Notes: generated from the sequence alone by a model not told the origin. A stretch of 20,467 bases of DNA from an uncultured Fretibacterium sp. (GCA_937915835.1 CALGHA010000019.1:1-20467), one strand, 5' to 3'; shown: positions 1-8,241, counted from the stretch's first letter. Made by a program: numbers and translations.

Positions 1-55
1 GAGCCTTTCGATTTTGAGCAACCGTTTTATTTTTTGCATTGTTAGATTCAGACAT
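1..55 (-). CDS. smpB: SsrA-binding protein SmpB, N-terminal fragment (partial)
   Basis: Only the first 18 codons lie in the window, read leftward from an ATG at 55; the rest runs off the left edge. The fragment contains KTVAQNRKA, which closely matches the usual SmpB opening (a short basic leader, then an xxAQNRKA-type motif before the RHDYFI segment, which would lie just outside the window). SmpB binds tmRNA and brings it to stalled ribosomes for trans-translation. It lies 48 nt downstream of the GT9 gene on the same strand and could be co-transcribed with it. No clear Shine-Dalgarno sequence precedes the ATG; the frame is open back to a TAA at 83-85 with no better start. The call rests on about nine residues, so it is likely but not certain. 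Confidence 0.62.
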   Translation of the reverse strand, partial: MSESNNAKNKTVAQNRKA

Positions 56-103
56 AAAGGGAATTTTACACGAAAACTTTTTTTACGCAATACATTTATT
101 ATG

Positions 104-1180
104 TTAACTTCTCAGTTTTACCGGACAAAGCTCGTTCAACATTGACATAACTTTATCATAAACGGTTTCAACAGTAATAACTTGCATACACATATTGTTT
201 TTGCAAACTACACAGGGCGTATCATTATTGATGGACTCACGAGAAGCTAGAGTACATTCATAATTTGAAGCAATATAGGAAGAATTTTTACGTGGTAAAT
301 GAAAAACCAATGGATTTGACGGTCCCCATAAGCTTAAGCAGGGTATATGCATCGCCCAAGCACAATGCATTGGGCCAGTATCATTTCCGACTACAAGATC
401 TGACATACTCAAAATAGCAAGACTTTCAAGTATGTTGCATTTTCCAATCATATTAATTATTCCATTTTGTTGAAAGATTTCCGGATGGGATTTTAGAATC
501 TCTTTCTCTCTTTGACCGCCTAAAATAATCACGTTGATTTTTTTTTCAAGCAGGAGAGAGATTAATTTGTCAAAATACCAATATGGCCAATTTTTGTTAG
601 GTCCATTTGACCCTATCAAAAGTGATACAGAAGGCTTATTCTGGTTTATGATAGGTAAAATGTTTAAAGATGGTAATAAATTCCTAATAGACTCTATATC
701 TAAAAACTTTTCACTATTTACATCCAAAGATGTTTCATAACCAATTGCCCTAGCCAAATTTACATAAGAGTCAATAATATTCTCATTCAAGTCCCTGAAA
801 ACTGGAATATCACATTTAAAAGAGTCACCCTTGATAACTGAGCAAACCGTCTTTTTGCAGAAAAATTTTTCAACAAGATAAGGATAATGAGTATGTCCAG
901 GATGGTGACGTAAAAATTCATAATCATATCTTTTGCGTAATAAGAAATCTAATACAAATTTACTTGTCTGCAACGGTTCTTTCAATGCATAATAAGAAAT
1001 TTTATTGATATCAACAGTAGTTACACTTGTAAGTCTTTCAAGAATTTCAAAACTTGTTTTTTTTGCACCACAAAATACATCAACAACAGCCTCTGGATCA
1101 TTCATATGCAATATTTTTATCAAAGGAAGAACAAATATAAAGTCCCCAATTCCGGGTCCTCCGTAAATTAAATAACGCAT
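104..1180 (-). CDS. Glycosyltransferase family 9 (heptosyltransferase-like)
   Basis: A 358-residue protein with the two-lobed GT9 layout. The N-terminal lobe opens with YGGPGIGDFIFVLPL (residues 6-20), the glycine-rich loop and first helix typical of ADP-heptose:LPS heptosyltransferases. The C-terminal lobe has LLIGSNGPNKNWP (187-199), VIILGGQRE (217-225) and the donor-site signature VGNDTGPMHCAWA (264-276) followed by LSLWGPSNP. A Cys-containing tail (CVVCKNNMCM, about 323-332) leading into ITVETV is also common in the family. GT9 enzymes are cytoplasmic and add heptose or related sugars to LPS core or other glycans; the sugar used here cannot be read from sequence. The ATG at 1180 has AGGAGG 12 nt upstream (1193-1198). 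The gene is AT-richer than the core genes. It is well supported as GT9, with substrate unknown. Confidence 0.88.
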   Translation of the reverse strand: MRYLIYGGPGIGDFIFVLPLIKILHMNDPEAVVDVFCGAKKTSFEILERLTSVTTVDINKISYYALKEPLQTSKFVLDFLLRKRYDYEFLRHHPGHTHYPYLVEKFFCKKTVCSVIKGDSFKCDIPVFRDLNENIIDSYVNLARAIGYETSLDVNSEKFLDIESIRNLLPSLNILPIINQNKPSVSLLIGSNGPNKNWPYWYFDKLISLLLEKKINVIILGGQREKEILKSHPEIFQQNGIINMIGKCNILESLAILSMSDLVVGNDTGPMHCAWAMHIPCLSLWGPSNPLVFHLPRKNSSYIASNYECTLASRESINNDTPCVVCKNNMCMQVITVETVYDKVMSMLNELCPVKLRS

Positions 1181-1192
1181 TTTGAGTTAATG

Positions 1193-1198
1193 CCTCCT
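1193..1198 (-). promoter_or_regulatory. Ribosome binding site of the GT9 gene
   Basis: A perfect AGGAGG on the minus strand, 12 nt before the ATG at 1180. It fixes the start of the glycosyltransferase. Confidence 0.7.
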
Positions 1199-1308
1199 AA
1201 AAATTTTGCAAGTCATTCTAACGTCGGAGCTGCTAAAATGCAATTCATTCATAATACTTGTTCAATGTAGTACTCATATCATCTCTGAAGTATCGCAATG
1301 CGAAAATG

Positions 1309-1338
1309 TTAATCATGAACTCTTAACCGTAATATAAT
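1309..1338 (+). promoter_or_regulatory. Putative sigma-70 promoter for the epimerase / Synerg-CTERM unit
   Basis: A consensus TATAAT at 1333-1338 lies 44 nt before the TTG start at 1383. The matching -35 region is weak (TTAATC at 1309-1314, 18-nt spacer). The 202-nt gap between the divergent genes shows nothing else I can name. Confidence 0.45.
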
Positions 1339-1382
1339 ACTCGCACTAACAAAAATTTTTTCACACAAAGGAGAGAATTATT

Positions 1383-2099
1383 TTGCCCGTCGAGTATGAA
1401 AATGAGCTTGAATATTTTTATGACCCCGACGAATTTCATCGTGAAGTCGTCTACGTCGGAGTAAATTCCCCCGAAGCTGTCTCACGCGAAGAAGCCCGTA
1501 ATGCCGATAAACGTGCAATTGAAACTTTCGGAATTCCCAGCATATTATTAATGGAAAATGCCGCAATCGCTGTCGTCCGGGAAATGAAAGAGTACATGGT
1601 CTTCGCTATAGTCTGTTCACCAGGAAGCAACGGAGGAGACGGCCTCGCAATCGCACGACACTTATGCATAATGGGTAAAGACGTTCGAGTTTACATCGTC
1701 GGAGATCCCAAGAAAGGCAGTGAGGATTTCAAGACTAATCTCAAAATTATGAGCAAACTCGCGCCGGAAGTCTTGAACACGATTAACGATGAAAATTTTG
1801 AGGAGTTCGAGAGCGCATTAAAAGGCTGTGAGACATGCATTGACGCTATATTTGGAACTGGCTTAAATCGTCCTGTCGAAGGCATTTACAAACGCGTAAT
1901 CGAAGCAATTAACTCTCTAGCCTCTCACGTTGCTTCTGTCGATATTCCTTCTGGGCTTGACTGTGACACCGGAGAAGAACTCGGCGTTGCTGTTCGTGCG
2001 ACTAAGACTATAACTTTTCACAGAATGAAAAAGGGATTAGACATTTCGCCCCAATTCGGAGGAGATGTTACAGTTTCATATATTGGCATTCCAAATTAA
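1383..2099 (+). CDS. nnrE: NAD(P)H-hydrate epimerase, stand-alone YjeF N-terminal domain
   Basis: A 238-residue protein that should interconvert the R and S epimers of damaged hydrated NAD(P)H (NADHX/NADPHX), so that a dehydratase can repair them. Visible family motifs are PSILLMENAA (52-61), the nucleotide-binding loop SNGGDG (82-87), DAIFGTGLNRPVEG (154-167) and VDIPSGLDCDTG (186-197), ending at a typical IGIP. Many bacterial homologues are fused to the ADP/ATP-dependent dehydratase domain; here the protein stops after the epimerase domain. About 30 acidic, Tyr-containing residues precede the usual family start. The TTG start is supported by AAGGAG at 1369-1374, 8 nt upstream, and no ATG fits better. 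A secreted Synerg-CTERM protein follows 31 nt later, presumably on the same transcript, with no obvious functional link. The family call is firm. Confidence 0.88.
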   Translation: MPVEYENELEYFYDPDEFHREVVYVGVNSPEAVSREEARNADKRAIETFGIPSILLMENAAIAVVREMKEYMVFAIVCSPGSNGGDGLAIARHLCIMGKDVRVYIVGDPKKGSEDFKTNLKIMSKLAPEVLNTINDENFEEFESALKGCETCIDAIFGTGLNRPVEGIYKRVIEAINSLASHVASVDIPSGLDCDTGEELGVAVRATKTITFHRMKKGLDISPQFGGDVTVSYIGIPN

Positions 2100-2110
2100 T
2101 AATTTTTACA

Positions 2111-2115
2111 GGAGG
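2111..2115 (+). promoter_or_regulatory. Ribosome binding site that decides the start of the 874-residue protein
   Basis: GGAGG directly abuts an in-frame ATG at 2116, which leaves no spacer for that codon. The next in-frame ATG, at 2131, is 15 nt downstream and begins the signal peptide. Both Synerg-CTERM genes in the window share this arrangement. Confidence 0.55.
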
Positions 2116-2130
2116 ATGAAATTTTTTATC

Positions 2131-4755
2131 ATGTTCAAAAAGTTTTTACCGGTGATTTTCTTGCTGGCTTTCTTGAGCGTCGAGGCTTTTGGTGCTACGA
2201 CTATTGACCCTTATCACCTTTACCCTCAGATTAACGATTCAGATTCAGACACAGCATATGCACGTTACGGAAATTCTGACATCGGATTTTACTATCAATT
2301 ACGAGACATCACAGGAGCTTCACGTCAGGAAGTTGTTGCCGGCCCTCAATGGTTCGCGACGATCTACGAGAATTATTATTACTATTATCATACTCAGGAC
2401 AGCGACCACGCAGGAATTTACAGGAGGACAATGGGCGGAGAAATTCCCGAAGTTGATATCTCACTCGTCGGAGATCTCTTAAACGGCTTTGATTACGTCT
2501 TGGCCGAAGAGCCGCAACCTTATGCACGCTGGGTTGACCGAAATCTAATCAACTCAAGCATGTATGACGTTTATCCGGATCCTCTCGAAAGTTTATGCTT
2601 AGTCTTAACAAACGGACAAGGTGAGTTCAATCTTGATTTCGGAAATCCTTACGCCCGACATTTCCCGTTCTGGTACGGCTGGGGCTCAGGCTCAACAATG
2701 CGATGGTGGCAGAATTACACTTATAACTCTATCAATGAGCCGGTAGCTTTTATCATTGACACTTCAACCCAGAGCATTTACAAGAAGCAAAGCACCGCAC
2801 GTTCAGCGAGTTATCCGCTGGCTTACACTTATGAAATCACGAATAACTCCGGCGATATATTATTGACCGTTAGCGACACTTCAGGAAATACAGCGTACAC
2901 AATTTCAGGCGACAGAACAGCGGCTTTCTATGTTGATGACGCTGATGGGAATGCGGCTTATTACGTCAGCGGTGATGTAATCTTCGACGTGAATAATAAT
3001 TACGCATGGATTTACACGATTGAAGACGGCGATACTCCAGGCGTAAGATATATCTGCGACCTCCGAAGAGTGAACGAGTCCGTAAGTTTTTCGGGCTTCG
3101 ATGACGCGTATACATTCACCGTAAATCCTTCAGCTGAGCAATTAATCAATCCAGCCGCATATCTCAATGCCAACGTTAGAATACAAGGAATTGACGCAGG
3201 AACTTACGGAAGTTCTTTAGGCTACTTGACACTTCGACAGCGTGCGGATCTCGCAACCGGTTACAGCAATTACCGTGAGTTTACGACAATTCCTATGGTA
3301 ATCGCAAACGTCTCAAACGGCAACGCCTCAACTAACCCGTTATACTTCGATATGATTGTCTTCAACAGCGGCGACATCGTTAATCGCATAAAATACACTT
3401 GGGACGCTCAAGGCGACATGACCCAAGACTTGGGAATTTTCTACATGATGCAGCCTTATAACTCCGTAATGCCGACTTATGACCTGGAAACAAGAATTAC
3501 TAACAGGACAGGAACTCGCTATGAATTATTCCGTTATGATCAAATATCCTCACGTTCAAATGTTAAAGCGGCAGTCGAATACAGGGACAATTACGCGAGC
3601 ATTCAGCCGGATTACTGGAAGTATGACTTAACGCCGGACTTATACGGAACATTGCCGGAAAGTTTTATGTTGGACGCTCACAGCCAGATTGCTCCGGGAC
3701 TTGTTACTGTTTATCGCAACAATATAGGCTCAGGCTACGGAACGATTAACACGAATTATGACACTAGCGAGAGTTTCAGGATTTACGAGTATTCAAGCAC
3801 CAATCCGAAAAATTTACGTCTGAACTATAAACGTGTAGCCGGAATTACTTTAGACGAGGACGAGACACGAAACAGATTATCACTCACTGGCGGAAGTGTC
3901 GAAACAACCGGATTTAATATGCGTTTTGCTGACATTACGAAAAATGATGAAGAGACTGAATACGAACTCGAAAACTTGATGGGTAAGCCTCCTTTGATGA
4001 TGCCTGTAAACTCAGCTAAAGTTATTCCAGCTCAATATTATGTCAACTCTTCAGCCTTGAACTCCTTCACGATTAACAAGGACTTAGCAGAATATCTTGA
4101 TGAAAGCTATCTCAGCCGAGTTTATAACTTCGTAATCTCTCAGGACGAACAAAGCAACGACGTAATTTTAGACTTAGCGGATCACATAGCAATTCAGCCG
4201 GTCTCGATAAGATTTAGAATTCCGAGACAAAATCAGATGTTAATAAATCACTGGGACGAACTTGATAACGCCGATAATTCACGTCAATTATTTGAACGTT
4301 TCGCGAATTTCGGAACTGTCTGGGTACGTTCAGCGGCAACAAGAGAACAGGACACAAATTTATTCACGGCGATTAACAACAAGGGAAGCAATCAAAGCGT
4401 TACTGCCGGCAACTGCGTGAGAGCCTTCACGTATGAGGATGAACTTTATCTTGACTTCATAGTTTTCATCGCTGACGCTAAGAGTAAAAATGCTAACCGA
4501 ACGGCTTACGTCGAAATCTTCAAAGATGATGATATTCCGTATATCTTAATCGGAGACGGCGAAAATGACGGAGTTCTTAATCTGCAATTTTATATAGGCG
4601 CGAACACGGATAATCCGACAACACGCGAAAATCCAACGTCTAATGATACTCAACCTGTAAATAATGATGGAGGCTCTGGCGGCGGCGGCTGTAATTTGGG
4701 ATTGGCCGGAATGCTGGGACTTCTTACATTGGCCGGAGCTTTACGAAAACGTTAA
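2131..4755 (+). CDS. Secreted Synerg-CTERM protein of unknown function
   Basis: I do not recognise the body of this 874-residue protein. It starts with a Sec signal peptide (MFKKF, then a hydrophobic core, cleavage likely after FGA near residue 22). It ends with GGSGGGGC (Cys854), a hydrophobic segment LGLAGMLGLLTLAGA and LRKR, the layout of the Synergistetes-specific Synerg-CTERM sorting signal. The mature part is rich in Tyr, Asn, Asp and Ser, contains a run of five Tyr near residue 83, and looks largely beta. A short motif, DxxGNxAYxxSGD, occurs twice (about residues 249 and 270). The frame is open back to 2065, but that start would overlap the epimerase gene. The ATG at 2116 touches the ribosome binding site GGAGG (2111-2115), so 2131, where the signal peptide begins, is preferred. 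It is probably exported and surface-anchored; its role is unknown. Confidence 0.85.
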   Translation: MFKKFLPVIFLLAFLSVEAFGATTIDPYHLYPQINDSDSDTAYARYGNSDIGFYYQLRDITGASRQEVVAGPQWFATIYENYYYYYHTQDSDHAGIYRRTMGGEIPEVDISLVGDLLNGFDYVLAEEPQPYARWVDRNLINSSMYDVYPDPLESLCLVLTNGQGEFNLDFGNPYARHFPFWYGWGSGSTMRWWQNYTYNSINEPVAFIIDTSTQSIYKKQSTARSASYPLAYTYEITNNSGDILLTVSDTSGNTAYTISGDRTAAFYVDDADGNAAYYVSGDVIFDVNNNYAWIYTIEDGDTPGVRYICDLRRVNESVSFSGFDDAYTFTVNPSAEQLINPAAYLNANVRIQGIDAGTYGSSLGYLTLRQRADLATGYSNYREFTTIPMVIANVSNGNASTNPLYFDMIVFNSGDIVNRIKYTWDAQGDMTQDLGIFYMMQPYNSVMPTYDLETRITNRTGTRYELFRYDQISSRSNVKAAVEYRDNYASIQPDYWKYDLTPDLYGTLPESFMLDAHSQIAPGLVTVYRNNIGSGYGTINTNYDTSESFRIYEYSSTNPKNLRLNYKRVAGITLDEDETRNRLSLTGGSVETTGFNMRFADITKNDEETEYELENLMGKPPLMMPVNSAKVIPAQYYVNSSALNSFTINKDLAEYLDESYLSRVYNFVISQDEQSNDVILDLADHIAIQPVSIRFRIPRQNQMLINHWDELDNADNSRQLFERFANFGTVWVRSAATREQDTNLFTAINNKGSNQSVTAGNCVRAFTYEDELYLDFIVFIADAKSKNANRTAYVEIFKDDDIPYILIGDGENDGVLNLQFYIGANTDNPTTRENPTSNDTQPVNNDGGSGGGGCNLGLAGMLGLLTLAGALRKR

Positions 4756-4760
4756 CGCTA

Positions 4761-4805
4761 AAAAAATTTCCCCCTCATCAAAACGGTGAAGGGGATTTAT
4801 TTTTT
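4761..4805. terminator. Bidirectional rho-independent terminator
   Basis: The arms 4771-4779 (CCCCTCATC) and 4785-4794 (GGTGAAGGGG) pair with a single bulged A around the loop AAAAC. An A-rich stretch (4760-4766) lies on the left and a T-rich stretch (4796-4805) on the right, so it can stop transcription from both sides. It sits exactly between the convergent Synerg-CTERM gene and the aspartate kinase gene. Confidence 0.85.
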
Positions 4806-6123
4806 ACTCTGCAACTTCCACGAAAATATGATAAATAGATCTTATTGCGCGTTCAAAGTCCTCGTTCAGAACTCCCACGATTATATTTAACTCGCTAGCT
4901 CCCTGATCTATCATCCGTACGTTAATTCGAGCGTCGGCCAATGCCCTGAAAATCTTTGCGGCTGTTCCGGTTTGAGACTTCATGCTTCGACCGACGACGG
5001 CGATTAATGAAATTCCGGATTCGACTTCGAGGGATTCAGGCTCAACGATTTTTGCTATTCGGCTCAAAACTTCCTGCTCATGCTCAATGAATTTATTCTC
5101 GTGAACAATTACTGTCATCGTGTCAATTCCGGAAGGCAAATGCTCAAGCGGAATATTATTTTCCTCGAAACACTGAACAACTTTGCGGTAAAAATCTGCC
5201 TGAGAATGCATTAAGTCCTTAGCAATTATGATCGAGCAAAAGTTTTTACGTCCTGCAATTCCCGTGATAGTATATTTTGAGCGTCGTGCTGTGTTCTCGA
5301 CAATCCATGTCCCGGCGTCTTCCGGCTTATTCGTGTTGCGTATGTTGATGGGAATTCCGGCCTTCTTAACTGGGAAAATTGCGTCCTCATGCATAACGCT
5401 AGCACCCATGTAAGCCAGCTCACGAAGTTCACGATAAGTTATGTTTCTCATGACTGCGGGATTGCTGACAATGTGAGGATCCGCCATCAATAACCCTGAT
5501 ACGTCCGTCCAGTTCTCATAAACTCCAGCACGACATGCTCGAGCTACGATTGAGCCGGTAATGTCGCTTCCTCCACGCGAAAAAGTTTTGATTTTCCCGT
5601 CAGGACTTGAACCATAGAAGCCGGGAATTACCGCACATGAGCATTCTTCAAGTCTTGGGCCTAAGACTGAGTAAGTTTTATCGTCGTCAAAATTTCCGTT
5701 CTCGTCAAAGAAAATTACTTCAGCCGCGTCAATAAACTCATAGCCTAAATAATTCGCCATGACTAAACCGTTGAGATATTCCCCGCGTGAAGCCGTGTAA
5801 TCCTTTTCAGGCTCATGCAGTAATTTATCCTCGATTGCGTCAAACGCTTCTGCAAGTGAGAGACTGAGATTTAAGCCCTGTATTATCTCGTTGTATCTGT
5901 CCTTTACGGCTAAAAACGGCTCATAAAAATTTTTCCCAGCAACGGCCAATTCATAGCACTCATAGAGCAAATCAGTAACTTTTATATCTCCGTCGTATCT
6001 TTTTCCTGGTGCAGAAGGAACGACGTAAACTCTTGCGTCATCACTGCGAATAATCGCCCCGACTTTCATGAACTGCTTTGCGTCTGCTAAAGAACTTCCG
6101 CCAAATTTTACAACTTTCTTCAT
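4804..6123 (-). CDS. lysC: Aspartate kinase (aspartokinase) with C-terminal ACT domains
   Basis: A 439-residue monofunctional aspartokinase that phosphorylates L-aspartate, the first step of the Lys/Thr/Met pathway. The kinase domain starts with VVKFGGSSLAD and contains ASRGEYLNG, FSRGGSDITGSIVA, NWTDVSGLLMADP and YRELRELAYMGASVMHEDAI, all hallmarks of the family. The last third carries tandem ACT domains, including VVGRSMKSQTGTAAKIF and a final segment that usually bind the allosteric amino acid, so feedback control is expected. The VPSAPGKR motif near residue 35 is the variant I associate with clostridial-type aspartokinases. The ATG at 6123 overlaps the stop of hom by 4 nt (ATGA), giving translational coupling. 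It is the last gene of the operon and ends in the bidirectional terminator. Which amino acid inhibits it cannot be read from sequence. Confidence 0.95.
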   Translation of the reverse strand: MKKVVKFGGSSLADAKQFMKVGAIIRSDDARVYVVPSAPGKRYDGDIKVTDLLYECYELAVAGKNFYEPFLAVKDRYNEIIQGLNLSLSLAEAFDAIEDKLLHEPEKDYTASRGEYLNGLVMANYLGYEFIDAAEVIFFDENGNFDDDKTYSVLGPRLEECSCAVIPGFYGSSPDGKIKTFSRGGSDITGSIVARACRAGVYENWTDVSGLLMADPHIVSNPAVMRNITYRELRELAYMGASVMHEDAIFPVKKAGIPINIRNTNKPEDAGTWIVENTARRSKYTITGIAGRKNFCSIIIAKDLMHSQADFYRKVVQCFEENNIPLEHLPSGIDTMTVIVHENKFIEHEQEVLSRIAKIVEPESLEVESGISLIAVVGRSMKSQTGTAAKIFRALADARINVRMIDQGASELNIIVGVLNEDFERAIRSIYHIFVEVAE

Positions 6124-7136
6124 AATACCCTGAACTTCTGCCCTTCTGGTTTAGCCGGAGAATTTACGCTTGCAACAGGCTTTAAGTCTTCAAGTCCATC
6201 TTTAACGTTATGGCCGAGAGTTTTTACGCATTCGATTACATCAGAGACTACCGCGCTTGCTGTCGGCAATTTTCCTGCACCTCGACCGTAAAACATGAGA
6301 TTATCTACCATATTGCCGGTTATCATGATCCCGTTGAACACGTCATTAACTCCGTAAAGCGGGCTGTTCGACGGGACAAGATACGGGGCAACGTTGACGC
6401 TTTGAGTTTCAGCCTCATAAACTCCGAGCAATTTTATCGACATTCCCTGAGCTTCAGCGTCTTTGATGTCCTGTTGAGTTACGTTCGTTATGCCCTCACA
6501 AGAAACTTGCTCATACGAGAATTTTTTCCCTGACACGAGCGACGCAAGAATAGCAATTTTCCGCGCCGTATCATGACCTTCAACATCAGCGGCCGGATTT
6601 CTCTCAGCAAATCCCTTCTCCTGAGCTTCTTTCAAGGCATCCGCAAAATCTTTTCCGGCTTTCATGTTCGTGAGAATGTAATTGCAAGTCCCGTTCAGAA
6701 TTCCCGCAATACGCGAAACTTTTTCATGTCCGCATGCTTCACGGATTGTGCGTAAAACTGGAATTCCTCCTCCTACGCTCGCTTCAAAGAAATAGCTGCA
6801 ATTATGCTCTCGTGCTATTGCGCTAAGCTCAACACCGAACGCGTCAACAAGCTCTTTATTCGACGAGCAAACACTTATGCCATGCTCAAGCGCTAAATGC
6901 GTGTATGTGTAAGCCGGCTCTTTTCCGCCCATCGTCTCACAGATGACTTTAACGTCAGGATCATTCACGATTACATTAATATCATTGACAACTCCGGGAA
7001 TGTCGCGAATGTCGAGAATGTATTTCACGTGCAAATTGTCGCCAAGAACGTCTTTAATTTCCGTTTGGTTCTTCTCGATTACCTCAGCAACTCCGCTCCC
7101 GATATTGCCGAAACCTAATATTGCAATGTTTATCAT
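6120..7136 (-). CDS. hom: Homoserine dehydrogenase, short form without ACT domain
   Basis: A 338-residue enzyme that reduces aspartate semialdehyde to homoserine with NAD(P)H. It shows the Rossmann loop ILGFGNIGSGV near the N-terminus, SSNKELVD, FEASVGGGIPVLRTIRE, NGTCNYIL (148-155) and the full family signature AERNPAADVEGHDTARK (about 177-193) with the catalytic Asp and Lys. The protein ends soon after the catalytic domain, whereas many bacterial enzymes are about 430 residues with a C-terminal ACT domain; regulation probably falls to aspartokinase. The ATG at 7136 was chosen because GAGG (7146-7149) lies 9 nt upstream; an in-frame TTG at 7151 has no comparable site and would overlap asd. 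One nucleotide separates it from the asd stop. Confidence 0.94.
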   Translation of the reverse strand: MINIAILGFGNIGSGVAEVIEKNQTEIKDVLGDNLHVKYILDIRDIPGVVNDINVIVNDPDVKVICETMGGKEPAYTYTHLALEHGISVCSSNKELVDAFGVELSAIAREHNCSYFFEASVGGGIPVLRTIREACGHEKVSRIAGILNGTCNYILTNMKAGKDFADALKEAQEKGFAERNPAADVEGHDTARKIAILASLVSGKKFSYEQVSCEGITNVTQQDIKDAEAQGMSIKLLGVYEAETQSVNVAPYLVPSNSPLYGVNDVFNGIMITGNMVDNLMFYGRGAGKLPTASAVVSDVIECVKTLGHNVKDGLEDLKPVASVNSPAKPEGQKFRVL

Positions 7137-7137
7137 T

Positions 7138-8226
7138 TTATTTTGCCTCAATATATTTCTGGTTCACTAAGAGTTCCGCGCATTCAACAGCACCACCTGC
7201 CGCGCCTCGTAACGTATTATGAGAAAGCCCGATAAATTTCCAGTCGTAAATACTGTCTTGACGAAGACGACCGATTGATACGCCCATTCCGCCCTCGTAA
7301 TTCACGTCAAGAGCAACCTGCGGCCTGTTATCCTCGTTGAAGTATTGAATGAATTGCTTCGGAGCTGTCGGGAGTTTTTCACGCTGAGGAATTCCGCTGA
7401 AGGCTTCAAGTTTCGCAATGAGTTCTTCTTTACTTCCTGGAGCTTTACGGAACTTCACGAATGCTGCCGCTGTATGTCCATAGAGAACGGGAATTCTTAC
7501 GCATTGAGCCGAGATTGCAGGTTCAGAAGCCGCGACGATTTTATCACCCTCAATATGTCCGAAAATCTTTAACGGTTCCTTCTCACTTTTTTCCTCTTCG
7601 CCGCCGATATACGGGATTACATTGCCGACCATTTCAGGCCAAGTTGAGAAATTTTTGCCGGCTCCGGAGATTGCCTGATAAGTCGTAACGATTGCTTCAT
7701 AAGGTTCATACTCACGCCATGCCGCAAAAGCTGGTGCGTAACTCTGAATTGAGCAATTAGGCTTGACGGCGACAAATCCCCTTGAAGTTCCCAAACGTTT
7801 ACGCTGAACTGAGATAATTTCGGCATGTTCGGGGTTAATCTCAGGAATTATCATCGGAACGTCAGGAGTCCAACGATGCGCGCTATTATTCGACACTACG
7901 GGAGTTTCGGTTTTCGCGTAATCGTCCTCGATAGCTCGTATCTCTTCTTTGGTCATGTCCACAGCACTGAACACAAAATCTACTTCGTCAGCAATTGCCT
8001 TCACATCATTAACGTTATGAATGACTAAATTTTTCACGTTCTCCGGAATTGCCTCATCAAGAAGCCAGCGTCCTGAAACAGCCTCTTCATAAGTTTTTCC
8101 TGCGCTCTTCGGTGAAGCCGCTAAAACTCGAATATCGAACCATTCATGATTGTGAAGTATCTGGATAAATCTTTGTCCTACCATTCCTGTTGCGCCTAAT
8201 ACTCCGACGCGTAATTTTTTCTGCAA
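7138..8226 (-). CDS. asd: Aspartate-semialdehyde dehydrogenase, archaeal/fungal-type
   Basis: A 362-residue enzyme that reduces beta-aspartyl phosphate to aspartate semialdehyde with NADPH. It has the nucleotide loop GVLGATGMVGQRF (8-20), SAVDMTKEE, SNNSAHRW, the catalytic cysteine in AVKPNCSIQS (Cys158), and RIPVLYGHTAA with the catalytic His251. These motifs fit the group that includes archaeal and fungal enzymes rather than the E. coli Asd group. Translation starts at TTG 8226, with the core GGAG at 8236-8239, 9 nt upstream; no ATG fits. It is the first gene of the asd-hom-lysC operon, so the three steps from aspartate to homoserine are encoded together. Confidence 0.95.
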   Translation of the reverse strand: MQKKLRVGVLGATGMVGQRFIQILHNHEWFDIRVLAASPKSAGKTYEEAVSGRWLLDEAIPENVKNLVIHNVNDVKAIADEVDFVFSAVDMTKEEIRAIEDDYAKTETPVVSNNSAHRWTPDVPMIIPEINPEHAEIISVQRKRLGTSRGFVAVKPNCSIQSYAPAFAAWREYEPYEAIVTTYQAISGAGKNFSTWPEMVGNVIPYIGGEEEKSEKEPLKIFGHIEGDKIVAASEPAISAQCVRIPVLYGHTAAAFVKFRKAPGSKEELIAKLEAFSGIPQREKLPTAPKQFIQYFNEDNRPQVALDVNYEGGMGVSIGRLRQDSIYDWKFIGLSHNTLRGAAGGAVECAELLVNQKYIEAK

Positions 8227-8233
8227 GTTAATT

Positions 8234-8241
8234 CACTCCTT
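8234..8241 (-). promoter_or_regulatory. Ribosome binding site supporting the TTG start of asd
   Basis: AAGGAGTG on the minus strand lies 7 nt before the TTG at 8226 (core GGAG 9 nt before it). Confidence 0.65.

Noticed and set aside
2065..2130. Upstream extension of the 874-residue protein to 2065
   Set aside because: It would overlap the epimerase gene by 35 nt, puts a non-signal sequence before a good signal peptide, and the ribosome binding site lies downstream of that start.
6210..6533. A 107-codon plus-strand frame opposite homoserine dehydrogenase
   Set aside because: It is fully antisense to a certain gene and has no initiation signals.
7137..7151. TTG at 7151 as start of homoserine dehydrogenase
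   Set aside because: The ATG at 7136 has GAGG at proper spacing and begins right at the Rossmann strand.
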